Positions 36,511-44,294 of a stretch of DNA of 64,000 bases are shown one piece after another. Positions within the stretch are counted from its first letter, which is position 1. The number at the start of each line of letters is the position of its first letter. The position numbers and the translations under genes are program-made. Source of the DNA: Mycolicibacterium sp. BiH015 (GTDB lineage Bacteria; Actinomycetota; Actinomycetes; Mycobacteriales; Mycobacteriaceae); assembly GCF_027706845.1 (NCBI RefSeq), contig NZ_JAQGCZ010000005.1, forward strand, positions 491,733 through 555,732, read 5' to 3'. The notes beneath the pieces were generated by a model. The model was not told the DNA's origin and made no database searches. It saw nothing but the letters and a program-made list of their open reading frames with translations.

Positions 36511-37629
36511 CTAGCTCACCTCGAAACTGCCGAACAACACGAGCGCGAGTCCCAGCGCGACGACGATGTTGACGACGGTGGCCGAGGCAAACACCGCGAT
36601 GGGCCGCCAGCCCGCGTCGCGCAGCCCCTTGAGGGAGAACTCCAGGCCGATCGCCACGAACGCGAAGATCAGGAACCAGGTGCGCAGATCGTTGACCGTG
36701 GTGATGCTGGCTTTGTCGCCGCCGTACTGCAGGTAGAGCGTCCCGATGATCGACGCCGCGATGAAGCCCAGCACGAACTTGGGGAAGCGTTCCCAGAACT
36801 GGCCGATCGTCGGGCGGGCCTCCTCGGTGCTGCGCCTCTCCACCTTCAAAGCGAAATAGGCGGTCAACGCGATCGCCACGATGCCGATCAACGCGTTCTG
36901 GGTGGTCTTGACGATCGTCGCGATCTGCAGCGCGTCCTCACCGGCGAGCGCCCCCGCGGCAGCGACGGCGGCGGTGGTGTCGATGTTGCCGCCGATCCAC
37001 GCGCCGGCAACTGCGTCGGGCAGTCCGAACAGGCCGGCCAGCCACGGCAGCAAGAAGATCGACGGCAGCGCGAACACGATGACCAGTGAGGCGGCGTAGG
37101 CGAGCTGCTCGCGTCGTGCCTGTACGGCTCCGGCGGCGGCGATGGCGGCGCTGACTCCACAGATCGACACGGCCGAGGCCAGCAGGGCCCGAAGCTTGTC
37201 GTCGATGCCCAGTCGTCCGCCGAGCCACCAGGTGAACCCGAACACGATGGAGATCAGCAGCAGGGCCTGGATAATCGCGGGCCCTGCGGCGGTGACGAGC
37301 AGCTTGAGATTGATGGATGCGCCCAGCAGCACAAGCCCGGTCTTGATGAAGAACTCGGTGCGGAACCCGGCGGCCAACGAATCCCGCAGCGCCAGCCGCG
37401 ACAACACCACGTTCCCGATCAGGCCGAGGGCGATGGCGTAGACGGGGAATTCGATGGCTTTGGCGGCGCCCTCGAATGCGGTGCCGTCGGCCCACTTCGG
37501 TACCTGTTGTTCGAGGAAGCGGGTGGCGGCGCCCAGTAGGAGGACGACGAGAACTCCGGCGACGGCATACCCGATGCCGGACGCGGCGCGCTGCTGCTGC
37601 TCGGATGTCTGGGCGGCCTGCTCCGTCAC
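36511..37629 (-). CDS. yeiH: YeiH/YadS-family putative sulfate/anion exporter
   Basis: 372 residues, about ten helices. Conserved UPF0324 segments: GLVLLGASINLKLL, ASAVSICGVSAAIAAAGAV, GAWIGGNIDTTAAVAAAGAL, QNALIGIVAIALTAYFAL and FVAIGLEFSLKGLRDAGWRPI. The transported solute is not proven for the family. The start is GTG at 37629, overlapping the TGA of a 40-residue membrane peptide gene (GTGA), so the two are coupled. Confidence 0.87.
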   Translation of the reverse strand: MTEQAAQTSEQQQRAASGIGYAVAGVLVVLLLGAATRFLEQQVPKWADGTAFEGAAKAIEFPVYAIALGLIGNVVLSRLALRDSLAAGFRTEFFIKTGLVLLGASINLKLLVTAAGPAIIQALLLISIVFGFTWWLGGRLGIDDKLRALLASAVSICGVSAAIAAAGAVQARREQLAYAASLVIVFALPSIFLLPWLAGLFGLPDAVAGAWIGGNIDTTAAVAAAGALAGEDALQIATIVKTTQNALIGIVAIALTAYFALKVERRSTEEARPTIGQFWERFPKFVLGFIAASIIGTLYLQYGGDKASITTVNDLRTWFLIFAFVAIGLEFSLKGLRDAGWRPIAVFASATVVNIVVALGLALVLFGSFEVS

Positions 37630-37748
37630 GGGATCACGCTCCCGGGAAGGGCTCCGACGAGGACGAGGGCGAGCAGTGTCAGGCCGACGATGACGGCCAG
37701 CCAGTCCTCATTGAGTTTTCGGGGCGTGTTCTCCTGCTGTTCCGGCAT
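37626..37748 (-). CDS. 40-residue single-helix membrane protein coupled to yeiH
   Basis: Reads MPEQQENTPRKLNEDWLAVI... with a cytosolic charged head (1-15) and one hydrophobic helix (about 17-34, VIVGLTLLALVLVGALP). Its stop overlaps the GTG start of yeiH by four bases. The size, the KLNEDWLA motif before the helix and the coupling argue for a dedicated small partner of the transporter rather than noise. Confidence 0.7.
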   Translation of the reverse strand: MPEQQENTPRKLNEDWLAVIVGLTLLALVLVGALPGSVIP

Positions 37749-37823
37749 GGGTCCGGACCGTAGGCGTCGCGCACGGCAAATTCGCCGGTTGCGATCACCA
37801 AGAACAGAAGATGCGGTTTGCCG

Positions 37824-38348
37824 CTACGGGGCGGGTGCTGGCACCGGCACCGGCGGCCAGATCGGCGGCGGGGCGGAGGCAGGAACCGGCGGCGAGCCGG
37901 GTGCGGGCGGGGGAGGTGCGGTCGCGGGATCGCCGTAGGGCGTCGGCGGTACCCACGTCGCCGGGTCCATCTGACCAGGGCCGACGGTCTGCATGAACTC
38001 CGGATTGTTCCGCATGTTCCACAGGTCGCGCAGGAAGTCGAATTGGCCGGTGTTGCCGAAGTTCGCGTTCGGCACCGGCGGGATGTAGGGAGCGCCGGCC
38101 GGCGGCGGAGCGGGGGGCGCGACGGGCCCGGACGGGGCGGCGCCCGGGGAGCCGGAAGCGGCGCCCTCGGCGATCGGGATGTACTGGAACACCGGCGTCT
38201 GGGGCTGCGCCGGTGCCGCCGCGGGCGGCGGCGGGGGCGGGTCGAACGGCACCGCCGGCTGCGCGCCGGCCTGCGTTGCGGCGGCCAGGGCGGCTCCACC
38301 GATGAGCGCATTCACTGCGGCGAGCTTGACGAGGTGCACGACAGTCAC
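37824..38348 (-). CDS. Secreted Pro/Ala-rich protein
   Basis: 174 residues. The signal peptide (about 1-28; VKLAAVNALIGGAALAAATQ then AGAQPA) is followed by Pro-rich stretches (FDPPPPPP, PAPPPAGAPYIPP) and a conserved-looking middle NANFGNTGQFDFLRDLWNMR with NNPEFMQTVG. It ends in PVPVPAPAP. It is probably cell-wall or secreted. A GTG start at 38348 is chosen; a second GTG nine bases inside is possible. The function is not recognised. Confidence 0.68.
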   Translation of the reverse strand: MTVVHLVKLAAVNALIGGAALAAATQAGAQPAVPFDPPPPPPAAAPAQPQTPVFQYIPIAEGAASGSPGAAPSGPVAPPAPPPAGAPYIPPVPNANFGNTGQFDFLRDLWNMRNNPEFMQTVGPGQMDPATWVPPTPYGDPATAPPPPAPGSPPVPASAPPPIWPPVPVPAPAP

Positions 38349-38416
38349 ATCGACGAGGCTAGTGCCTTGCGTTACATCGCGACACTTATCAGGCGGAGCA
38401 CTTCGGTCACCCGCCC

Positions 38417-39025
38417 TCAGCGCACCATCAGCGAGATGGCCAGTCCGATCATCGTGACCGCGATGACTGCATCGAGGATGCGCCAGGTGCGCGGCGAGGC
38501 GAAGAGGTGGCCGAGTCGCTTGGCCCCGAATCCCAGCCCCGCGAACCACACCGCGCTCGCGGTGACTGCGCCGATGCCGAACAGCCATTTGCTGTCCTGA
38601 TGCTCGTTGGCGAGAGCGCCGAGCAGGATCACGGTGTCGAGGTACACGTGTGGGTTGAGGAACGTCAGCGCCAGGCAGGTCGCGAGGACGGCAGCCAGGC
38701 GCGCGGGTGCCGCGTCGGCGGGGGTCAGGGTGCCGGGTTTGACGGCGCGGCGGGCTGCCAGAAGCCCGTAGCCGATGAGGAATGCGGCGCCGGCGTAGGT
38801 GGTGACGGTGACGATGTCGGGGTGCGCAGCGATGAGTGCGCCGAAGCCTGCGATGCCGGCTGCGATCAGTACCAGATCCGACACCGTGCAGACCGCGACG
38901 ACGGGCAGCACGTGTTCACCGCGGATTCCCTGACGCAGGACGAAGGCGTTCTGGGCGCCGATGGCGGCGATGAGCGCCATCGTGGTGGCGAAGCCGCTGA
39001 GGACGACGAGGTAGGCGGTGCTCAC
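38417..39025 (-). CDS. lysE: LysE/ArgO-family basic amino acid exporter
   Basis: 202 residues with six helices. Family hallmarks: [28 protein letters not shown] (cited by ends), [52 protein letters not shown]. It exports lysine/arginine and is normally activated by the divergent LysG. Here no lysG lies upstream; only the GCTAA-N16-TTAGC dyad remains. The start is GTG at 39025, 37 bases from the dyad. Confidence 0.9.
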   Translation of the reverse strand: MSTAYLVVLSGFATTMALIAAIGAQNAFVLRQGIRGEHVLPVVAVCTVSDLVLIAAGIAGFGALIAAHPDIVTVTTYAGAAFLIGYGLLAARRAVKPGTLTPADAAPARLAAVLATCLALTFLNPHVYLDTVILLGALANEHQDSKWLFGIGAVTASAVWFAGLGFGAKRLGHLFASPRTWRILDAVIAVTMIGLAISLMVR

Positions 39026-39061
39026 GCCGACGACGTTAGGGCCGTGTGTCGGATCAGTACA

Positions 39062-39087
39062 GCTAAAGATTCTTCACGTGAATTAGC
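39062..39087. promoter_or_regulatory. Probable LysG-binding dyad in front of lysE
   Basis: GCTAA-N16-TTAGC. The same dyad with the same spacing precedes lysG at 55873-55898; over 36 bases the two regions agree at 23 positions, including the following CTGATG. This equals the arrangement of a lysG-lysE intergenic region, yet lysG is absent here. Confidence 0.65.
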
Positions 39088-39170
39088 GTTACTGATGCAG
39101 CCCGTACGGCCGGGGAGTTGGATATCGGAGCGAGACTCCGCCACCTGGGACATCGAGATCCGAAAGCTGC

Positions 39171-39962
39171 TCAGCCGCCGTCGCTCCGACGAGAACGTGC
39201 CGTCAGGACGGCGGTGATCGCGGCCGCGAGGACGGCGCCGGCGGCGACGGCCGACATGCCGGCGAGCAGTGTCGAGCCGCGTTGCGCCGCCCCGATCGAG
39301 ATCGCGACCAGAGCCCACAGCGTGGCCGCCACATAACCCGGTGTCCCGCGCAGATACAACGTCACCCCGCAGGCGGCGACCGCCGCGACCACCAGAATGA
39401 CGGCCTGCCATGTCACGTCGCTTGACGGCCAGCCTCCGTCGATCAATGCCGCCGCGATGTTGGCGAAGACCGCCACACCGCTCCAGCCGAGATAGAGCCC
39501 GAGGGTGATGATGGTCAGCCTGAGCAACCAGGTCGGCGTCGCCGCGCTGGCTCCTTGCTGAGTCAGGGTGCGCATGATCCACAGCAGCGCGGTGACCATC
39601 ACGGCGAAGATGGCGACGGTCACCCACAGCCAGTCCTGGGCAGCCGCGAGCAACCACGCGACGAATCCGACGAAGACCGTCGATGCCGCAACGAGGAGCT
39701 GCCGCTCCCATGGTGCGTTGAGTCCGAAGCGTGTGATCAAAGCGCACGTGATCGCACACAGGAGCGTGATGGGCCCCCAGATGGAGAAGGCGTATCCCGC
39801 CGGGGTGATCAGTGCCGCGTTCGTCGCGCCCGTGGAGAGGAACTCTCCGTAGGCCTGGGTGATCGCGGCCGGGGTGAACAGTTGGACGACAGCGAGCGCA
39901 AGGGCTGTCCATCGCCACCGTCGGATGGGCTGCTGGGTGTCCAGTGTGGTGTCGGCCGCCAT
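39171..39962 (-). CDS. TspO/tryptophan-rich sensory protein-like membrane protein
   Basis: 263 residues with about seven helices and many Trp (WRWTALALAVVQLF, FSIWGPITLLCAITC, WLLAAAQDWLWVTVAIF, LYLGWSGVAVFANIAAAL). The layout resembles the long TspO/MBR relatives in actinobacteria; the PxWxF-type motif is only loosely kept. The ligand is unknown. The start is near 39962 (MAADTTLDTQQP). A 28-base AT-rich operator-like palindrome lies 22 bases upstream. Confidence 0.6.
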   Translation of the reverse strand: MAADTTLDTQQPIRRWRWTALALAVVQLFTPAAITQAYGEFLSTGATNAALITPAGYAFSIWGPITLLCAITCALITRFGLNAPWERQLLVAASTVFVGFVAWLLAAAQDWLWVTVAIFAVMVTALLWIMRTLTQQGASAATPTWLLRLTIITLGLYLGWSGVAVFANIAAALIDGGWPSSDVTWQAVILVVAAVAACGVTLYLRGTPGYVAATLWALVAISIGAAQRGSTLLAGMSAVAAGAVLAAAITAVLTARSRRSDGG

Positions 39963-39983
39963 CGCCGCTTCCTTCGTCGTGTA

Positions 39984-40011
39984 TTGATTAAGATTATTAA
40001 CATTTAATCAA
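39984..40011. promoter_or_regulatory. AT-rich palindromic operator upstream of the TspO-like gene
   Basis: TTGATTAA (39984-39991) and TTAATCAA (40004-40011) enclose 12 bases (GATTATTAACAT). The block is strikingly AT-rich for this genome and sits 22 bases before the leftward start, a MarR/TetR-like layout. No regulator gene is adjacent. Confidence 0.6.
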
Positions 40012-40050
40012 GTGAATGAACGAGGCGCAAGAAGACGACGGGCAGCCGGG

Positions 40051-40305
40051 CTACCACCGGTCCATGAGGCCGAACACCTGCAGGGCGTAGATCACGGCGA
40101 CCGTGAGGAACAGGACGAACAAGAGTCCGACACCGACCATCCCCGCCATCGCCACCGGCGTGAATCGCCGAGCCGGTACCGGATCCTGGTTCGCCGAGGC
40201 GGACAGCGATCCCGAGTCCGGCGGTGTGTCGCCGGGCTGGACACTGCCACCCTCCGACAGTCCGGTGGTGTCGCTGGGGTCAGGATCGGGGGGAAGTACG
40301 GTCAT
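40051..40305 (-). CDS. DUF6480 single-helix protein
   Basis: 84 residues. The N-terminal signature MTVLPPDPDPSDTTGL with GGSVQPGDTPP is that of DUF6480; one C-terminal helix (about 55-78, VAMAGMVGVGLLFVLFLTVAV) is followed by LMDRW. It is likely a small membrane protein with a Pro/Asp-rich cytosolic or external tail. The start at the MTVLPP methionine is preferred over an upstream GTG because the family begins there. Confidence 0.75.
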   Translation of the reverse strand: MTVLPPDPDPSDTTGLSEGGSVQPGDTPPDSGSLSASANQDPVPARRFTPVAMAGMVGVGLLFVLFLTVAVIYALQVFGLMDRW

Positions 40306-40450
40306 GTCCCTACCGCTCGCCGCATGGGTGGCTCCTGTCGCCGTGGTGACCAGGGCATCCCCACGCCCGGCGGTCCGATAAACGCTCAATGCCCAGTTGT
40401 GCGACGTTCGTCAGAGTTCGGTCACCACTTCCGGGACGGCCCCCGACCGC

Positions 40451-41760
40451 TCATGTCGCAGAGACGCCCGGGATCCGACCCGCCCGGAACGCCTCGACGA
40501 AGTGACGGTGGTCGTCGCGCACGGTGGAGGCGTAGGACAACGCGAATTCGACGATGTCGCTGACGAATTCGTTCTCGCGGTCGCCGATCACCGCAACGAT
40601 CGCCTCTTCGGTCTGGAAGTCGACGAGCGACTGGTCACTGTCGGCGTCGCTGACGCAGTGCACCTTGGCTACCGCCTGGCCGAGCTGCTCGATGACCTCG
40701 CGGAGTTCGTCCGGTTCGGTGAGTTCGCTCCAGTCGAGATCGGCCTCGTAGGGAGACAGCTCACTGACCACGAAGCCGACCCCGTCGATGTCGGTGTACC
40801 CGAGCAAGGGGTCGGCGTGTGCCTGCAGGGCCCGCTGGGTACCGCGGTGCGATGGCCGTGGTGGGTGAAGTACGCGTGCACGTCAGGGTCGTCGACGACG
40901 CGGCTCGGTGCAGCCACGTTGCCCTGCTTCATCGTCAGCACGACGTCGTTGTCCAACGCCTGATTGAATCCCTCGATCAAAATGGTGTAGGACGGCAGGC
41001 CCGCGCTGCCGATGCCGAATCCGGTTTTGGAGATGACGTCTTTGATGTCGTACGCGATGCCGCGAAAGCGCTGCGTCTCTGGGATGGTGCCAAGGTAACG
41101 TTCGAACGCGGCTTCGACTTGCACTCGTTCGTCGCCGTCCAATCGCACGACTCCGCTCAGATCGCGGAAGCGCCGGTCGTTTTCGTCGACCACGGTGATG
41201 TGGTTCAGCATCTCTGCGCGTGTCGAGAGCCGAGCGGCCTGCAGGGCGGACAGCACCGCTCCGCGGGCGGTCAGGAGGTTGAGCGAGAAGGAGGAGTCGT
41301 CGTCGACGTCGACGAACCACCGCACCTGCCGCACGTAGGCGCGGGTGAACGTTTCGATCAAGTCGGTGATCACCTCGTCGGAAAGCGCCTTCTGCCAGCA
41401 CATCAGCGCCACGCTCGCCGCGAACCGCATCAGGTCCCAGGTGAAATGACCGACGTACGCCTCGTCGAAATCGTTGACGTCGAAGATGAGGACGCCCGCA
41501 CCGTCCATGTAGGTGCCGAAGTTCTCGGCGTGCAGGTCGCCCTGGATCCATACCTTGCTGGTGCGTTCGTCGGCCCATCTGTCCTCGCGGGCGGCGACGT
41601 CAGCGTAGAAAAGGCAGGCGCTGCCGCGGTAGAACGCGAACGGATCAGCCGCCATCTTGCGGAACTTGGTCCGGAAGGCGTCGGGGTCGGCTGCCATGAG
41701 ATCGGCGAAGGCATCGACGAGGCTCTCGACGATGAACGTCTCCCGGTCTGCATCACTCAC
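40451..41760 (-). pseudogene. DUF2252 protein interrupted by a frameshift
   Basis: The first frame (41760 to about 40840) encodes some 307 residues of DUF2252 (kinase-like fold): WIQGDLHAENFGTYMDGAG, FDVNDFDEAYVGHFTWDL, RGIAYDIKDVISKTGFGIGS, then YFTHHGHRTAV. The family continuation QRALQAHADPLLGYTDIDG is in another frame, from 40837 to 40451. The switch is in the bases GCGGTACCCAGCGG (about 40838-40842) and equals a one-base loss. The joined length of about 436 residues is normal for the family. It is either a recent inactivation or a sequence error; both halves keep normal coding character. Confidence 0.82.
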
Positions 41761-41812
41761 CAGTCCTGGATGCCCACCTCAGGATGTGTTGAATCCACGA
41801 TGGGTGGGCACG

Positions 41813-42646
41813 TCACGGATGGGCAGTACTTTCGGCAGCGTGTTGCTCGCTCGACCGCTGCTCGCCTGCGATGCGCTTCAGGGCCGTCGCGGTCGCCTCC
41901 GTTATTTCTGAAGGCACCCCGAGATCGGCGAGATACTGTGCGGTGTCATGCATTTCATGTGAGCGGCGCTCGGCGTGGGTGCGGGTGCCGGTGAGAAGAC
42001 GATCGACGACCGCGTGACCGTCGCCCGCCAGCTGCGCGGCGATCTGGTCGCGAATCCACTGTTCATACCCTGCAGCGGCTCCCGCGGTCACCGCTTCGGT
42101 TACAACGCCGGCAAGCCCTTTCATCAGCACGCTGCGGAGCAGCTTGTGCGCCATGGCCGATCCCGGTGCACCGTCGACGATTTCATTCGGCGCGCCCCAC
42201 TCCTGGGCCAACTCTGCGATCAGTGAACTGCCGCTGCCTGCCAGCATCAAAGGTGTCTTGGCGCCGTGCCACGAGACCGGCCCCAGGATGGCGACATCGC
42301 AGAACTTCGCGCCTGCGCGTTCGGTCAGCTCGCCGACTTCCCGCATCGCCGACGGTGACGAGGACGTGAAGTCGGCGTAGCAGCATCCCGGCTTGAGGGA
42401 CGCGATCACCGAATCGGCGACAGGCCGCGACGCTTTCGCCGCTGTGAGGACGAGGATGACGTCGGCGCCGTTCGCGGCTTCCGCAGCAGTTGCGGTCCGG
42501 CTGACACCCGGGGGAGTCTCCGTCGGGCCGGGATCGAACCCCGCCACGGTGTGCCCACTGTCGGTGAGTGCTGCGGCGTACTTGGCACCCGCCTCGCCGA
42601 GGCCGATGACTGCGCACCGGAGGGGTGTCTTTGCAGAATGAGACAT
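41813..42646 (-). CDS. NAD(P)-dependent beta-hydroxyacid dehydrogenase-like (DUF1932)
   Basis: 277 residues. Rossmann AVIGLGEAGAKYAAALTDSG near the start, the helix ADFTSSSPSAMREVGEL and a C-terminal DUF1932 domain with the catalytic-type Lys in GSAMAHKLLRSVLMKGLAG. It resembles L-threonate/2-hydroxyacid dehydrogenases of the 6-phosphogluconate dehydrogenase superfamily. Its start overlaps the rraA-like stop (TGATG), placing it last in the tct operon and suggesting it works on the imported acid or a product. Confidence 0.8.
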   Translation of the reverse strand: MSHSAKTPLRCAVIGLGEAGAKYAAALTDSGHTVAGFDPGPTETPPGVSRTATAAEAANGADVILVLTAAKASRPVADSVIASLKPGCCYADFTSSSPSAMREVGELTERAGAKFCDVAILGPVSWHGAKTPLMLAGSGSSLIAELAQEWGAPNEIVDGAPGSAMAHKLLRSVLMKGLAGVVTEAVTAGAAAGYEQWIRDQIAAQLAGDGHAVVDRLLTGTRTHAERRSHEMHDTAQYLADLGVPSEITEATATALKRIAGEQRSSEQHAAESTAHP

Positions 42647-43248
42647 CAGCGCCCGGCCTTGATGTCAGCGCGGCGCGCGGTCTCGTCCGCGAACTTCGCT
42701 TCGGCGGCAATCAGAACTCGCTCCGCGTCGGCCTGCGGTACGACGACCACGCCGTCTGAATCGCCGAGGACCAAATCGCCCGGCGCCACCGCTACCCCAC
42801 CGACGGCCACGGTGGTGCCGAGCTTGCCCGGGCCGTGCTTGAACGGGCCGGCGGGTGTGACGGCGCGCGCGAACACGGGCACCTCGATCTCGCCGAGAAC
42901 CTCGGCATCACGCACGGCGCCGTCCACCACGAACCCGGCGAGTCCGTTCACTTTCGCACGTTCGCCCATCAGCTCGCCGAGGAGCGCCCGGCTCTCATCG
43001 CCTTCGCCGTTGACGACCAGGACATCGCCGGGGGCCGCCAGTCGCAGCGCCTCGTGAAGAACCTTGTTGTCACCGGCACGCGTCCACACGGTGTAGGCCC
43101 GTCCGGCCAGCGTGGCGCCGGACCAGACCGGTTTGATGCGGGAGTCCATTGCGCCCAGTCGATCCATCGCATCGGCCACGTTGGCCGTCGGCAACTTTGC
43201 GTATCGTGCGATCAGATCTGTTGCCAGATCAGCGGTATTCGTTGTCAT
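42646..43248 (-). CDS. RraA/HMG-aldolase family protein
   Basis: 200 residues. The class II pyruvate aldolase-like (RraA/ProA) fold has PGDVLVVNGEG and GFVVDGAVRDAEVLGEI, the G-x3-D-G-x2-R-D metal/substrate motif, and ALIAAEAKFADE at the end. Related enzymes cleave 4-hydroxy-4-methyl-2-oxoglutarate or 4-carboxy-4-hydroxy-2-oxoadipate to pyruvate; RNase-E inhibition is not expected with this context. TGATG overlaps join it to both neighbours. Confidence 0.83.
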   Translation of the reverse strand: MTTNTADLATDLIARYAKLPTANVADAMDRLGAMDSRIKPVWSGATLAGRAYTVWTRAGDNKVLHEALRLAAPGDVLVVNGEGDESRALLGELMGERAKVNGLAGFVVDGAVRDAEVLGEIEVPVFARAVTPAGPFKHGPGKLGTTVAVGGVAVAPGDLVLGDSDGVVVVPQADAERVLIAAEAKFADETARRADIKAGR

Positions 43249-44255
43249 CAGTTGCTCTCCTGGGCGACAGCCGGCATGAGTTCCTTGTAGGTGGTTTCCT
43301 GCTCGGTCCACAGCTGCTCGTACTGCTGCGGGTCGAGGTAGCGGGTCTCCAAACCGAGGTCGGTCATCTTGGTCTGTACCTCTTCGTTCTCGATCGCCGA
43401 CTTCAGCGCGGATTGCAGCTTCTCCGCGACAGGCTCGGGCAACCCGGCCGGTGCCGAGTAGCCGCGCGCGGTCGTGGAGATGACGTCGAAGCCCGATTCC
43501 TGGAACGTGGGAACGTCGGGAAGGAACTTGCTGCGCTGCGAGTCCATCACGCCGAGGACGCGGATCTTGTTCTGCTTGACGAGGTCGATCACGTCGCTGG
43601 TGCTGCCGACGTAGACAGGGACGTGATTACCGAGAAACGCTGCGACAGCTTGCGACTGGCCTTCGGAGAAGTGGACGGGGGCCAGATCGGCACCGGTCAC
43701 CTCTTTGATCTGCGCCAACGCGAAGTGTTCGCCGGTCTGGATCCCTGTGGTGGTGGCGGTGATGCTGCCGGGACTGGCCTTTGCAGCGTCGATCAGCCCC
43801 TTGAGGTCGGTGTAGGGGCTGTCCGGCGCGACACCAATGACGGCAGGGTCGACGACCTGCATGCCCAGCGGCTCGAAGCTGGCGCGGGTGTACTGCGCGC
43901 CGCGGGCGGGATCCAACGGCGAAACCACCACGGACGGTGAGCCCGTCGCACCGATGGTGTAACCGTCGGGCTTGGCGCTCGTCAGCTCGGTGTATCCGAT
44001 CTGGCCGCCGGCACCGGGACGGTTGACGACCTCGACGTTGGTGCCGAGACTCTCCTCGAGTTCGGGTGCGACGAGGCGCGCCGCGGTGTCGACCGCCCCG
44101 CCCGGGGCGAATGCCACGACCAGTTCGATCGGCTTGTTGCCGGGGAAGTCACCCCCGGCGCCTCCACTGTCGGAGGTGGGGCGGCCGCAGCCGGACAGTG
44201 CCAGTGAGGTGACGACGGCGGCACCGACTGCGATGTGTAAATACCTGCGGGACAT
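43248..44255 (-). CDS. tctC: TctC-type solute-binding lipoprotein
   Basis: 335 residues. A lipoprotein signal (1-23, VTSLALSGC lipobox) precedes the Bug/TctC domain: IELVVAFAPGGAVDTAARLV, NRPGAGGQIGYTEL, KFLPDVPTFQESGFD. It delivers a carboxylate to TctAB. The 39-base gap from tctA contains AAGGAG eight bases before its ATG. Confidence 0.9.
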   Translation of the reverse strand: MSRRYLHIAVGAAVVTSLALSGCGRPTSDSGGAGGDFPGNKPIELVVAFAPGGAVDTAARLVAPELEESLGTNVEVVNRPGAGGQIGYTELTSAKPDGYTIGATGSPSVVVSPLDPARGAQYTRASFEPLGMQVVDPAVIGVAPDSPYTDLKGLIDAAKASPGSITATTTGIQTGEHFALAQIKEVTGADLAPVHFSEGQSQAVAAFLGNHVPVYVGSTSDVIDLVKQNKIRVLGVMDSQRSKFLPDVPTFQESGFDVISTTARGYSAPAGLPEPVAEKLQSALKSAIENEEVQTKMTDLGLETRYLDPQQYEQLWTEQETTYKELMPAVAQESN

Positions 44256-44294
44256 GGGTTCTCCTTGGTGGGTGGGTCGGATCGAAGGGTTGTT

